A stretch of 64,000 bases of DNA from JAXGZG01 sp050952065 (GCA_050952065.1 JBMNKF010000007.1:371325-435324), one strand, 5' to 3'; positions 7,323-16,293 are shown, counted from the first letter of the stretch. Translations and numbers: made by a program. Notes: a model not told the origin generated them from the letters alone.

Positions 7323-8936
7323 TTGCGTAAACGGTCGAATATGCAACAAGGTGTGCCTAGGTTGAGGCGAATCCTGTGTATAGGCTTCATCCTGGCGGTC
7401 GCCTGTTGGCTATGGTTTCCCGGCGGCAGGGCCCTGTGCGACGGGGATCCCTGGTACCAAGACATGGCCTATCATTGGGCGGGGCAATACGTCTACGTTC
7501 TGTGGCAGGAAATGGTCTGCGATGGACAAGTCTACTATTACTCAGGAGGCCCGCTTGCATGGTATTTTCCGGAATCGTCCTGTACCAGAGCCCAACTGGC
7601 CACTCTGCTCTGTAAGGTATTCGCCTTGCCGCCAGTATCGCCCGGCATTTCCTCGTACCCAGATGTGCCTCTCGAGTACTGTTTCCTTCCCGGAAAACCT
7701 GGCTACGCTTGGATTGAAGGGTCGCTGGCCGGTGGAATCTGCTTTGTACCCCCAGGTCAGCCCTTCTTGCCCGACGATCCCATCTCCAGAGAAGATGCTG
7801 TGGAGCTCTTGGTCAGGTCGCTCGATCTGTTGGAATTGGCCCAAGCGATGAGCGAATCAGAGGTTTCGTCTCATCTGCAGAAGTTTAGGGACTACAATTT
7901 AGTGTCCCCGGATCGGCGGCACTCGATGGCGTGCGCCATCAAGTTCGGTATTATCGACGGTTATACAGACTGGACTCTACGGCCTCAAAACTCAATGCTC
8001 AGAGGGGAGGCCGCAGCAGTAGTCTACAGGTCATGTCTCATACGAGCAGTATCATCGGTGGATTTGTTCTCCCCGGACGGCGACGGAGTGGATGACACCG
8101 TGACATTTCACCTGGGTTACCTCCGAAACCGAGGTATCAGGGAGTGGCAGATGGTCATAAGAGACCAATACGACAACGAGGTCTACAATTTCAATCCTAC
8201 CAACCAAGAGGGAGTTCCCCCGACTCAGTTGACTTGGGACGGCCGAAATCGCTCAGGAAACGCCTTGCCTGCCGGCGAGTATTCTTACCAAGCGTGGGTC
8301 AAAGACTACAACAACAATCAATTCTTTTCGATCAAGAGACCTATCGCCATCGTGAGACACTCACTTGCTTCAGGGATTTCGCCAATCTCTTGCGTAGATG
8401 GACAATCGCTTACCGTCACTGCTCTCACGACTCCTGCGGCCACAGACGTTAGGGCGGTTTTCGCCGACGGAAACGAGCTCAGCCTGACGCCGACATCAGG
8501 AGCTACAGCGTGGATCGGATCTATCATTGTTGGGCCGTCGTTGCCCATAGGCAAACAAGACGTGACCGTGACAGCTATTTTCCCCGGCGCCACAAGACAG
8601 CAGGTCCTCTCCTTCACAAAAATCAAGAGACTGTGGATAGTCCCGTGGCTTGCGCCTAACCCAGTAACTGCCGGGGGTGTCTTGAGCCTCTGGTCTAGCG
8701 CTTCAGAGGGGATTACGTCCGTTCAGGCGATATTGTTGGGTGAGACAGTTAGTCTCTTCAGAAACCCCGCGGGGAACGAGTGGGAATGCGAATTCCCGAT
8801 ACCTTTGACTACTCCAGAAGGGGTTTACACGGCGGTGTTCACTGGAAGCGACGGTGTTGATTCGGTGTCACAAGAAGTGACCTTTACCGTGGATCAATCC
8901 ATATACGATAGACTTAGCTACGTTCTTACAAAGTGA
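7323..8936 (+). CDS. Secreted SLH protein with FlgD-like Ig domain
   Basis: I prefer the TTG at 7323 (GGAGGA 7 bases upstream, 537 residues); an in-frame GTG at 7302 has AGGAGG but may precede the transcript. The N-terminus is a signal peptide (basic residues, GFILAVACWLWF, cleavage near GRALC). Three degenerate SLH modules follow (WAGQYVYVLW...CTRAQLATLLCKVFAL; AWIEGSLAGGICF...ISREDAVELLVRSLD; ACAIKFGIIDGYTDW...LRGEAAAVVYRS). Next is a FlgD Ig-like module (SPDGDGVDDTVTFHL ... LTWDGRNRSGNALPAGEYSYQAWV) and two further beta-rich repeats to the end. It is likely an S-layer-anchored surface or scaffold protein. It is divergent from the pilus operon, which suggests coordinated surface functions but does not prove it. 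Confidence 0.8.
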   Translation: MRKRSNMQQGVPRLRRILCIGFILAVACWLWFPGGRALCDGDPWYQDMAYHWAGQYVYVLWQEMVCDGQVYYYSGGPLAWYFPESSCTRAQLATLLCKVFALPPVSPGISSYPDVPLEYCFLPGKPGYAWIEGSLAGGICFVPPGQPFLPDDPISREDAVELLVRSLDLLELAQAMSESEVSSHLQKFRDYNLVSPDRRHSMACAIKFGIIDGYTDWTLRPQNSMLRGEAAAVVYRSCLIRAVSSVDLFSPDGDGVDDTVTFHLGYLRNRGIREWQMVIRDQYDNEVYNFNPTNQEGVPPTQLTWDGRNRSGNALPAGEYSYQAWVKDYNNNQFFSIKRPIAIVRHSLASGISPISCVDGQSLTVTALTTPAATDVRAVFADGNELSLTPTSGATAWIGSIIVGPSLPIGKQDVTVTAIFPGATRQQVLSFTKIKRLWIVPWLAPNPVTAGGVLSLWSSASEGITSVQAILLGETVSLFRNPAGNEWECEFPIPLTTPEGVYTAVFTGSDGVDSVSQEVTFTVDQSIYDRLSYVLTK

Positions 8937-8962
8937 CCCGCCGCACCCGACGTTTCCAAGGA

Positions 8963-9865
8963 TCAATGAGCGTCTTGGCCGTCGCCCGACAACTGAGGGG
9001 CGACGGCCTTCTCCAAAGGAACCATCGATGAGCGAACCTCGGCCAATAGCCTCACTACTTCGCCGTAGGGGACCCTGTGAGATTTGTCGTCGATAGATCT
9101 GGTATTAAGGGATTTTTGAAGCATGGCTGAAGATTCCCGCGCCTTTCCGCGGGCGGCGGATATCTTACCGGCCCAGAAAAGAGCGTCGGAGTTTTTGGGA
9201 TCCAACTTCAGAGCCTTGTTGACTTCATCCCACGCGTCTCTTGTCTTACCCATGGCGAAATACACCTCTGCTAATCCCAGCAAGCAGTCGATCATCTGCG
9301 GATCCTTCTGAAGAGCTTCTTGATAGGCAGCGGCAGATGATACAGTATCCCCTTGCTCTTTGAGAACATCGCCTATAGCTAGACCAAATACCGAAACATT
9401 ATCCGAAGCCTTGTTGAATTTGACCGCCTCGGACATGGCCTCGTCTAGACGGCCCATACGAGTCAGGCATTTGGAGAGCATGAGGTGCAAGTTAGGGTCC
9501 CACCCAAGATGTAATGAGGCTTTCTTCAGGAGTTTTTCGGCATCAGAATAGTCTCCTTCAGCGAAAGAAAGGCTTGCAAGAGCACAATAGGCCTCTGGGG
9601 TCGCCTTCTTGGTATCGACTGCCTGCCTGTACCGATGATTCGCTTTACGGTAGTCGTGCCAGACCCAACGGTTAAGAAAGCCGGCGTGTTCGTGAATGAT
9701 CTCGGGCACAAACGCCTTCCCTATGCCGAGCCACACTAAGGGTCCCAAAAAGGCAAGTCTGCCATCGAGCCCCAGCAGCCGCCAAGCCCCGAGTCCGACC
9801 AAGATAAGCGCCGCAAGAACATAGTTCCACCAGTGCCTAAACGAAAACCGCAAGGGTTCCCTCAT
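8963..9865 (-). CDS. TPR-repeat membrane-anchored protein
   Basis: Start taken at ATG 9865 (GGGGGG before it), giving 300 residues. The N-terminus has one or two membrane helices (YVLAALILVGLGAWRLLGL, FLGPLVWLGIGKAF); residues about 75-270 form five or six tetratricopeptide repeats (for example PEAYCALASLSFAEGDYSDAEKLLKKA, PQMIDCLLGLAEVYFAMGKTRDAWDEVNKAL, PKNSDALFWAGKISAARGKARES). TPRs mediate protein-protein contacts; no enzymatic motif is seen. The partner is unknown. It is convergent with the SLH gene and co-directional with threonine synthase 66 bases upstream. Confidence 0.75.
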   Translation of the reverse strand: MREPLRFSFRHWWNYVLAALILVGLGAWRLLGLDGRLAFLGPLVWLGIGKAFVPEIIHEHAGFLNRWVWHDYRKANHRYRQAVDTKKATPEAYCALASLSFAEGDYSDAEKLLKKASLHLGWDPNLHLMLSKCLTRMGRLDEAMSEAVKFNKASDNVSVFGLAIGDVLKEQGDTVSSAAAYQEALQKDPQMIDCLLGLAEVYFAMGKTRDAWDEVNKALKLDPKNSDALFWAGKISAARGKARESSAMLQKSLNTRSIDDKSHRVPYGEVVRLLAEVRSSMVPLEKAVAPQLSGDGQDAH

Positions 9866-9931
9866 GAAGACCCCCCCGGGTGTTATTGTCACCAAGGGGG
9901 ACTCAAAGATTCTCCTAGTAGATTGAGAAGA

Positions 9932-11137
9932 CTAGATACCGTTATCCAACGGTGTAGCCTTTTCGGTCATGAGTTCAGTGTACTTCATACCTGCACCCGT
10001 ATTCAGCACAAGAACCGTGTCAGAACTGCCTACAAGCCCCATATCCTTGATGAGTTTGGCCGCTCTCACAGCGGCAGCCCCTTCGGGGCAGATGAGAGCC
10101 CCATCCTTGCGGGCAACGGCCTTCCAAGTCTCCAAGATCTCGTCATCAGACACTGCCAGAGCGGTACCTCCGGAGGCCCGTACTGCTTCCAGCACCAAAA
10201 AGTCGCCCAAGGCAGATGGAACTCGTATGCCTGAAGCGATCGTCTGGGCGCCAACAAACATTTCGGCTCTGTCTTTTCCCTGCCTGTACGCCTTGACGAT
10301 TGGGCAGCATCCTTCTGCCTGAACAGCAACCATCTTGGGAAGTCTGCCTTGCAGGAAGCCCATCTCTTTGAGTTCAAGAAAAGCCTTCCACATGCCTATC
10401 AAGCCGACTCCGCCTCCGGTTGGGTATATGATGGCGGCAGGCAAGTTGTCTCCGAACTCCTCCCATATCTCCAAGCCCATAGTCTTCTTGCCTTCGATGC
10501 GATAGGGTTCTTTGAGAGTGGCAGCCTCGAACCATCCGTACTTTTGGACAGCTTCTTTGATCACTCGGCCCGCGTCAGAGATAAGACCCGGCACTAGGTA
10601 GGTATCAGCCCCATAGGCCACACATTCGGCTTGGTTCGTCGCGGGAGCATCCTCCGGCATGGCCACTACCATTTTCAGTCCTGCCCTAGCCGTATAGGCC
10701 GCCCAAGCTGCCCCGGCGTTTCCCGCAGTGGGCATAGCCAGGCACGTTGCCCCAAGTTCTTTGGCCTTGGAGACTCCAACGGCGGCGCCCCTAGCCTTGA
10801 AGGTACCTGTGGGATTCAAGCCCTCGTCTTTGAGAAGAAGATTCTGGAGGCCGTATGTCTTCCCCATTTCAGTAAGAGGAAAAACCGGAGTCCCGCCTTC
10901 TCCCAAAGATACAATGCTAGTCTCGTCTACGAGGGGAAGAAGCTCTCTGTAGCGCCATACTCCTTTGGGACGATGCCTCCATTCTCCGGGATCAAACTCT
11001 CTGGCCATATCATGAAGATTGTATCTAACCAATAGAGGCGTCCCGCACTCACAGAGGTTATGTAGACTAGAAGGTTCGTACTGGGTGTCGCACTTAGGAC
11101 ACTCTAGGTTCTTTATATATGTCTTCACAGAAAACAC
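9932..11137 (-). CDS. thrC: Threonine synthase
   Basis: A 401-residue fold-type II PLP enzyme that converts O-phosphohomoserine to threonine. The N-terminus has a rubredoxin-like zinc-ribbon (CPKCDTQYEPSSLHNLCECG) seen in one class of threonine synthases. The PLP lysine lies in LLKDEGLNPTGTFKARGA; the phosphate-binding glycine loop is PTGGGVGLIGMW; PTAGNAGAAWAAY is the substrate loop. The start is GTG 11137 with GGGAG upstream; a second in-frame GTG three codons on is possible. It lies between the rbgA block and the TPR gene without other threonine genes, so its regulation cannot be read from context. Confidence 0.93.
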   Translation of the reverse strand: MFSVKTYIKNLECPKCDTQYEPSSLHNLCECGTPLLVRYNLHDMAREFDPGEWRHRPKGVWRYRELLPLVDETSIVSLGEGGTPVFPLTEMGKTYGLQNLLLKDEGLNPTGTFKARGAAVGVSKAKELGATCLAMPTAGNAGAAWAAYTARAGLKMVVAMPEDAPATNQAECVAYGADTYLVPGLISDAGRVIKEAVQKYGWFEAATLKEPYRIEGKKTMGLEIWEEFGDNLPAAIIYPTGGGVGLIGMWKAFLELKEMGFLQGRLPKMVAVQAEGCCPIVKAYRQGKDRAEMFVGAQTIASGIRVPSALGDFLVLEAVRASGGTALAVSDDEILETWKAVARKDGALICPEGAAAVRAAKLIKDMGLVGSSDTVLVLNTGAGMKYTELMTEKATPLDNGI

Positions 11138-11146
11138 ATGCTCCCT

Positions 11147-11995
11147 TCACTCCGGCCAATTATCGTGTGGCATCGACAATTCGGGGAACTCCTCGGGCGT
11201 TTCCAACGTGACTCTCCCCAATTGCCCCTCTCTGAAAGCGTGAATAAACATACCGTAAGCCTTGTCTATGTCTAGAACTCCGCCGGGTCCAACAATTCCG
11301 CGAGACGCGGCGAAACCTTCGATACTATTCAGAGGCTCTTGGTCTGAGGCGATCTTTGACGCGAGCCACAAGGCGACTTCTTCGGGATCGTATGCATTCT
11401 CCCGCAAGGCCCACACGGAAGCCAGCTTGTATTTGGCCTCTCCTTTGACTTGGGAAGTGTCCAGTACACCAGGGGTATCCAACACAGTGAAAAAACCACC
11501 TGGACCGGTCTTGAGCCAGTGGCTACCTCTGGTTAATCCAGGTCTTGCACCGAAAGGCGCCTTTCGGTTGCCCAAGAGTCTATTGGCTAAGGAGGACTTG
11601 CCCACGTTGGGAGTACCAAACAACATGATCCGAAGAGGGCGTGCGTACAAGCCAGGGCCGGCTTTTTCGTCAAGGCGCCTCTTCTCTAGTCGCAGATAGT
11701 CCAAGACCGGAGGCAGTCCTGCGCCCGAGTGACAGTTCACGGCGAACACGGGTTCTCCCATAGCCTTGAAAGCCTCGAGCCACGTTGCCGTTAGCGCGGG
11801 ATCGGCCAAATCGGGCTTAGCCAAAATGTAGACACGCTTCCTTTTTCTCAAGTAAGGCTCGGCAAGTTTGCGACATGTCCACGGAATCCTGGCATCAGCC
11901 AGAAACAGGAACACGTCAACCAAGCCTAGAGCCCTAGGGCTCGGAAAACCCGGCTGACGCATTCTTTCTGTTTTCTTACGTTCCCGTCGTTTCAC
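11147..11995 (-). CDS. rbgA: Ribosome biogenesis GTPase RbgA (YlqF), variant G4 motif
   Basis: A circularly permuted GTPase of 282 residues needed for late 50S subunit assembly. Order of motifs: G4 at 59-62, G1 GTPNVGKSS at 127-135, G2 threonine near 155 (RPGLTRG), G3 DTPG at 173-176, then the C-terminal helical RbgA domain. The G4 motif reads AKPD rather than NKxD, so the base-contacting asparagine is replaced by alanine, which could weaken guanine specificity. The GTG start overlaps the lepB TGA by four bases, and the location after lepB-rplS matches the Firmicutes block. In Bacillus, rnhB usually follows; here it is absent. Confidence 0.9.
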   Translation of the reverse strand: MKRRERKKTERMRQPGFPSPRALGLVDVFLFLADARIPWTCRKLAEPYLRKRKRVYILAKPDLADPALTATWLEAFKAMGEPVFAVNCHSGAGLPPVLDYLRLEKRRLDEKAGPGLYARPLRIMLFGTPNVGKSSLANRLLGNRKAPFGARPGLTRGSHWLKTGPGGFFTVLDTPGVLDTSQVKGEAKYKLASVWALRENAYDPEEVALWLASKIASDQEPLNSIEGFAASRGIVGPGGVLDIDKAYGMFIHAFREGQLGRVTLETPEEFPELSMPHDNWPE

Positions 11996-12495
11996 TTCAT
12001 TACACCCATCTTTGAAGGCGGCCAGATCCTCACAATCGCCTTGCCCTTCACAAGATCTGCCTTGATGGGCCCGAACATCCTGGAGTCTTCGCTGTTCACC
12101 CTATTGTCACCCATGACAAACAGGAATCCTTCGGGAATCTTGGTTGCGCTCATCTGGTACAAGCCAGGGTTCTGAACATATGGTTCGTCTCTCAATTGGC
12201 CGTTAACGTAGACTCGGCCCAACCTGATCTCGATGGTATCGCCCCCTTGGGCGATGACTCGCTTGATGAAGTCTCTACTGGTATCGAAGGGATATCGGAA
12301 TACCACTATATCTCCGCGTTTCGGCTCAGCAACCCTATACGCAAGCTTCAACACCAAGAGCCTTTCGTTTGTGTACATAGTGGGTTCCATTGATGGGCCA
12401 TCTACCAAGAACGTCTCAACAACAAATACGCGTATCACGATGGCCAAAATCAGGGCTAACAGTACGATTTCCAGAATATCCCGAAGTGTGTCCAT
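11992..12495 (-). CDS. lepB: Signal peptidase I
   Basis: A 167-residue type I signal peptidase (SipS-like). It has one N-terminal membrane helix (EIVLLALILAIVIRVFVVETF), the catalytic serine in DGPSMEPTM and the general-base lysine in DFIKRVIAQGGD; MGDNRVNSEDSR is the conserved box E. It removes signal peptides from exported proteins such as the SLH proteins of this window on the outer face of the membrane. It lies six bases downstream of rplS and overlaps rbgA, so it is part of the ribosome/secretion operon. Confidence 0.95.
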   Translation of the reverse strand: MDTLRDILEIVLLALILAIVIRVFVVETFLVDGPSMEPTMYTNERLLVLKLAYRVAEPKRGDIVVFRYPFDTSRDFIKRVIAQGGDTIEIRLGRVYVNGQLRDEPYVQNPGLYQMSATKIPEGFLFVMGDNRVNSEDSRMFGPIKADLVKGKAIVRIWPPSKMGVMK

Positions 12496-12501
12496 TACCG
12501 G

Positions 12502-12846
12502 CTAACGCCTTGCCTCGGCTATCCTTGCGGACTTGCCCGAGAGTCCCCGCAAGTAGAAGAGTCTTGCTCTTCTCACCCTTCCGCGTCTCACTACTTCAAT
12601 GCGATCGATCCTGGGTGAATGCACGGGAAACGTCCTCTCTACCCCGATCCCCGAAGCGACTCTGCGTACTGTGAAGGTCTCGCGCAGGCCACCGCCTTGC
12701 CGCTTAATCACCACACCCTCAAAAGCCTGAAGTCGTTCCCGAGCGCCTTCAACTACCTTGAGGAAGACCCTGACTCGATCCCCGGGTCCGAACTTTGGGA
12801 TATCGGTTCTCATTTGCGATTGATCCAGAAGTCTCAAAACGTCCAC
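12502..12846 (-). CDS. rplS: 50S ribosomal protein L19
   Basis: A 114-residue protein with the L19 signatures FGPGDRVRVFLKVVEGARERLQAFEGVVI and TFTVRRVASGIGVERTFPVHSPRID ... RRGRVRRARLFYLRGLSGKSARI. L19 sits at the 30S-50S interface. Length is normal for the family. It follows trmD by 13 bases. Confidence 0.97.
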   Translation of the reverse strand: MDVLRLLDQSQMRTDIPKFGPGDRVRVFLKVVEGARERLQAFEGVVIKRQGGGLRETFTVRRVASGIGVERTFPVHSPRIDRIEVVRRGRVRRARLFYLRGLSGKSARIAEARR

Positions 12847-12859
12847 TGCCTGTCACTCC

Positions 12860-13615
12860 TTAAACCCGATAATCATCTTGCGCCGACTCTTCCTGCACGA
12901 CTTCTTCCAAAAGGCACCTGTCCTCAAAAGTGAGACATGCGCTATCTAGCAGGTCTCTTCGGAGTCGAAACGTTCTTCTAAGCGATTCTTTCCTACGCCA
13001 TCTAACTATGGCGGCGAAGTCGCCCTCCAAGAGAACTTGGGGAACCTTCATGCCCCTGTATTCGGGCGGTCTCGTGTACTGAGGTCCTTCAAGGAGTCCC
13101 GACGAAAACGAGTCGTCTTGGGCAGACCTGTTATCTCCCAACACGCCCGGGACAAACCTCGCCACGGCATCCAGTACGACCATGGCCGCGATCTCTCCTC
13201 CGGTCAAGACATAGTCGCCTATGGATATCTGGCGGTCGGCCAGTTTGCGGATTCGCTCGTCAAACCCCTCGTAGTGACCGGCGACTAACGTCAGGTTGTT
13301 CCGCCCGGCCAAATCCATTGCCATTGTCGACGTAAACCGTTGTCCTTGGGGAGTAAGTAGCACTACGTAAGGTTTCTCGCCCAAGGAGCTTTCTACCCAT
13401 TCTACAGCTTCGTATATGGGTTCCGGCTTCAGCACCATCCCTGGCCCTCCCCCGTAAGGGTAATCGTCTACTGTCTTGTGGGGGTCAGAAGCGAAAACCC
13501 TGGGATTCACCATGGTTATTTCGAGATGCCCGTCTTCACAAGCTCTCTTTAGGATGCTGGCATTTAGCACGGACGTGAACATTTCCGGGAAAAGTGTCAG
13601 TATAAACACTCTCAT
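12860..13615 (-). CDS. trmD: tRNA (guanine-37-N1)-methyltransferase
   Basis: A 251-residue SPOUT methyltransferase that makes m1G37 in tRNAs and so prevents frameshifting. Visible motifs are the N-terminal ILTLFPEMF, the knotted SAM-binding region (VLLTPQGQRF, LVAGHYEGFDERI, ISIGDYVLTGGEIAAMVVLDAVARFVPGVLG) and the flexible FSSGLLEGPQYTRPPEYRGMKVPQVLLEG linker. The ATG overlaps the stop of the ylqD-like gene by four bases. The rimM gene that normally precedes trmD is missing. Confidence 0.97.
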   Translation of the reverse strand: MRVFILTLFPEMFTSVLNASILKRACEDGHLEITMVNPRVFASDPHKTVDDYPYGGGPGMVLKPEPIYEAVEWVESSLGEKPYVVLLTPQGQRFTSTMAMDLAGRNNLTLVAGHYEGFDERIRKLADRQISIGDYVLTGGEIAAMVVLDAVARFVPGVLGDNRSAQDDSFSSGLLEGPQYTRPPEYRGMKVPQVLLEGDFAAIVRWRRKESLRRTFRLRRDLLDSACLTFEDRCLLEEVVQEESAQDDYRV

Positions 13616-14040
13616 TCTTCAGGTTCTCTCTCTTGGGATGTCACTTCCTGAGGCAGGGAGACGGATATGGAGCGACCCTGCCTTATGGCAATAACCACAT
13701 CGTCTTGCAGCACAATCTCGCACGTCTCAAGGTCCGACCACAGATCTCCGACTCTTAGTTCGAAGATCCCCTGGACTTGGCCCCGGGTGATCTCTTGGCC
13801 ATCCTTGAGGTTCGCGATTTCCCTAAGGCGACGCATGAGCTGCTCCTTTCTCTGGAGCAACTCCTGTCGTGAGCGCTGAACCTGGGCGGCTACTTCCTTT
13901 CCCCCCGAAGCCTCCACGGTCCCAAGCCTCGCCAGTTCCTGGTCAAGCTCCAAAATCGCCTTTTGAACTTCAGCGCCCAACTGCGCCCTCAGAGAGGCCG
14001 TGATTCTGGACTTCACACTAACGGGCCTTGAGATAAACAC
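13612..14040 (-). CDS. ylqD: YlqD-like protein
   Basis: A 142-residue protein with a central coiled coil (about residues 22-77, rich in E, Q, R, K) and a small beta-rich C-terminal part (ITRGQVQGIFELRVGDLWSDLETCEIVLQDDVVIAIR). Its position between the KH-domain gene and trmD, plus the coiled coil and the PVSVKSRITASLRAQL start, match the Firmicutes YlqD family, whose function is unknown. Its stop overlaps the trmD start, so nothing (in particular no rimM) lies between them. The C-terminal beta-rich part is not an obvious PRC-barrel. Confidence 0.65.
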   Translation of the reverse strand: MFISRPVSVKSRITASLRAQLGAEVQKAILELDQELARLGTVEASGGKEVAAQVQRSRQELLQRKEQLMRRLREIANLKDGQEITRGQVQGIFELRVGDLWSDLETCEIVLQDDVVIAIRQGRSISVSLPQEVTSQEREPEE

Positions 14041-14064
14041 GGATAACGCCTTCTTCCCTACCTG

Positions 14065-14301
14065 CTACTCACGAACTTCCACAGTGGCTCGAATGCCTTC
14101 CTTCATGGCTGCAGCCTGAACCAGAGCCCGCACGGCATGGATCACGCGCCCCTTTTTCCCGATGATCCTGCCCATGTCCTGAGGAGCGACTCTCACCTCA
14201 AATATCTTGAGCTTGTCGCTATCCACTTCCGTAACCTGAACGTTGTCGGGTTCGTCCACGATGGACTTGGCTATGAATGCTACAAGTTCAGAGAGCATCA
14301 T
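14065..14301 (-). CDS. khpA: KH-domain RNA-binding protein (KhpA/YlqC)
   Basis: A 78-residue single-KH-domain protein. The GxxG loop is IIGKKGRVIHAVRALVQ, flanked by EVRVAPQDMGR and the C-terminal beta strand ATVEVRE. I use ATG 14301, which overlaps the rpsP TGA (ATGA) and has AAGGA upstream; a second ATG follows directly. KhpA binds RNA, often with KhpB, and in Firmicutes lies directly after rpsP as here. Confidence 0.92.
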   Translation of the reverse strand: MMLSELVAFIAKSIVDEPDNVQVTEVDSDKLKIFEVRVAPQDMGRIIGKKGRVIHAVRALVQAAAMKEGIRATVEVRE

Positions 14302-14576
14302 GCTTCCTTCTCTTTTCGGGCTTCTTGCCACTTGGCGATTACTCCTGTGCGGTTCAAGATGGCCCTCACTGTCGGTGTGGGGGCTGCGCCACGCCCCAAC
14401 CAAAGAAGGGCTCTTTCTTCCTCAACTTTCAAGGTAGCCGGATCCGTCGTAGGATCGTAGTACCCAAGCTCTTCAATGGCTTTGCTGTCTCTTTGTCGCC
14501 GCGAATCAGTTACCACGATGCGATACGACGGCTTCTTCTTGGCGCCCATCCTCTTGAGTCGAATCTTTACGGCCAA
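14298..14576 (-). CDS. rpsP: 30S ribosomal protein S16
   Basis: A 92-residue protein with the S16 signature MAVKIRLKRMGAKKKPSYRIVV, then ELGYYDPTTDPATLKV and RALLWLGRGAAPTPTVRAIL. Normal length, with a charged tail. Part of ffh-rpsP-khpA. Confidence 0.97.
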   Translation of the reverse strand: MAVKIRLKRMGAKKKPSYRIVVTDSRRQRDSKAIEELGYYDPTTDPATLKVEEERALLWLGRGAAPTPTVRAILNRTGVIAKWQEARKEKEA

Positions 14577-14600
14577 ATCAACACTTCTCCTTTCGCTACC

Positions 14601-15917
14601 CTAGATGCGCAGCTTTCCCGTTCTTTCCAGTGACCCCATCTGGAAGAGCATCTTTCTAGCCTGAGAAAACTGCTTAAGCAAGCGATTTACATCCTGAACC
14701 TGAGTCCCGCTCCCTCGAGCAATCCGCCTTTTCCGCGAACCGTCGATGATCTCAGGTCTTCTCCTTTCAGCCGGCGTCATGGATCGGATCATGGCTTCCA
14801 CCCGGCCCCATTCTTTGGGGTCCACATCTACATTGATCTTCATCTTGTTCATGCCTGGAATCATCTTAAGAATCTCGCCGAAGGAACCCATCTTGCGTAC
14901 TTCTTTCATCTGGTCTAAGAAATCTTCTAAGGTGAACTCCTTTCGCCGTATCTTGCGTTCCATCTCTTGAGCTTTCTTCTCGTCAAAAGCGGCCTCTGCC
15001 CTTTCGATCAAACTCAAGACATCGCCCATGCCCAAGATTCTGGATGCCATCCGGTCCGGGTGGAAGACTTGAAAGTCCTCAAGTTTTTCTCCAGACGAGA
15101 CAAATTTGATAGGTTTCCCGGTGACTTTGGCGATAGATAGGGCGGCGCCCCCCCTGGCGTCAGAGTCTATCTTGCTGAGAATAACGCCGGTTATCCCTAC
15201 CGTCTTTTCGAAAGCTTCGGCCACTTTTGTGGCTTCTTGCCCAGTCATGGCGTCAGCAACCAGGAAAACCTCTCTAGGGGAGGTTGCTTCTTTTATCTTG
15301 CGAGCCTCGTCCATCATCTCGTCATCCACCTGCATCCGGCCTGCGGTGTCGATGATTACAACGTCCTGGGCCGAGGCCAGGGCCTTTTCCACACCTCTTT
15401 TGGCTATCATCTCTGGCGGAGTATCGTCATCCATAGTGAAAAACCCGACTCCGGCTCTCTGAGCCAGGATCTCAAGCTGACGCTTGGCGGCAGGTCTATA
15501 GACGTCGCACGACACTAGAAGAACTCGACGTCCGTTCTTTTTGAGAAGGAGTCCAAGCTTGCCCGCAGCCGTCGTCTTGCCAGAACCTTGGAGGCCGAAA
15601 AGAGCCACAACCGAAGGCGGGTTTCCGGATAAATCGATTGGCCTGGTTCGAGTCCCCAAGAGAACGATGAGCTCTTGGTTCACGATCTTTATGACTTGTT
15701 GAGCCGGGGTCAGGCTCTCCAACACTTCCGCCGTCATACACTGTTCCTTCACCGTAGCTATGAACTCCCGCACCACGCGAAAATTCACATCGGCCTCCAG
15801 CAGAGAGAGTCGGACTTCTCTAAGCGCTTCGTTAATATCGCGTTCCGAAAGCTTGCCTTTCCCTCTGAGACTCTTGAACACTCCTGCCAAGCGGCTGGCT
15901 AAGTTTTCAAACTCCAT
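14601..15917 (-). CDS. ffh: Signal recognition particle protein Ffh (SRP54)
   Basis: Start at ATG 15917 (GGGGGTGAG upstream), giving 438 residues. The N domain (residues 1-85), G domain (GLQGSGKTTAAGKLG, DTAGRMQVDDEMM, SKIDSDARGG) and methionine-rich M domain (FLDQMKEVRKMGSFGEILKMIPGMNKMK ... GSRKRRIARGSG ... MLFQMG) are all present. Ffh binds 4.5S/6S RNA and hydrophobic signal sequences and docks on FtsY, whose gene is two genes upstream. The first codons overlap the end of ylxM by 11 bases. Confidence 0.97.
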   Translation of the reverse strand: MEFENLASRLAGVFKSLRGKGKLSERDINEALREVRLSLLEADVNFRVVREFIATVKEQCMTAEVLESLTPAQQVIKIVNQELIVLLGTRTRPIDLSGNPPSVVALFGLQGSGKTTAAGKLGLLLKKNGRRVLLVSCDVYRPAAKRQLEILAQRAGVGFFTMDDDTPPEMIAKRGVEKALASAQDVVIIDTAGRMQVDDEMMDEARKIKEATSPREVFLVADAMTGQEATKVAEAFEKTVGITGVILSKIDSDARGGAALSIAKVTGKPIKFVSSGEKLEDFQVFHPDRMASRILGMGDVLSLIERAEAAFDEKKAQEMERKIRRKEFTLEDFLDQMKEVRKMGSFGEILKMIPGMNKMKINVDVDPKEWGRVEAMIRSMTPAERRRPEIIDGSRKRRIARGSGTQVQDVNRLLKQFSQARKMLFQMGSLERTGKLRI

Positions 15918-16293
15918 TGGACGACTCACCCCCATTCACCAGGGAATCCAAGAGATACACCACTTCTTGCCGGACTCTGTCCCAGTTGTCCTCGTTCATC
16001 TTGCGCAAGAGACTAAGGGCTCGCGAAGCAATCTTGAGGCAAGCCTCAGACTTTGCCGCCAATCCCAGGGTATCTTCGTATCGCAACACAGCCTTAATCC
16101 CTCGTTTCAGGGCATCTTCCGAAGCTTGCCTGGAGATGGAAAGCGCCTCGGCGATCTCTCCAAACGAGAGGTCTTCTCCGAGTTTCATCTCCATGACCTG
16201 TTTTTGTCTAGACGGCAGGAGTTTCCCATAGACATCCAACAGGACGTTAAGGCCGTGCACCCTTTCGGGCAGCCCGTTCTCATCCGGCTTCAA
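15907..16293 (-). CDS. ylxM: YlxM-like SRP-associated helix-turn-helix protein
   Basis: The frame is open to 16353, but TTG 16293 has a GAGGA seven bases upstream and gives a 128-residue protein close to the family size; the start is uncertain. The core LLDVYGKLLPSRQKQVMEMKLGEDLSFGEIAEALSISRQASEDALKRGIKAV is the sigma-70 region 4-like helix-turn-helix typical of YlxM/UPF0122. In other Firmicutes it is encoded just upstream of ffh and is thought to modulate SRP. The position between ftsY and ffh supports this. Confidence 0.88.
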   Translation of the reverse strand: MKPDENGLPERVHGLNVLLDVYGKLLPSRQKQVMEMKLGEDLSFGEIAEALSISRQASEDALKRGIKAVLRYEDTLGLAAKSEACLKIASRALSLLRKMNEDNWDRVRQEVVYLLDSLVNGGESSNGV

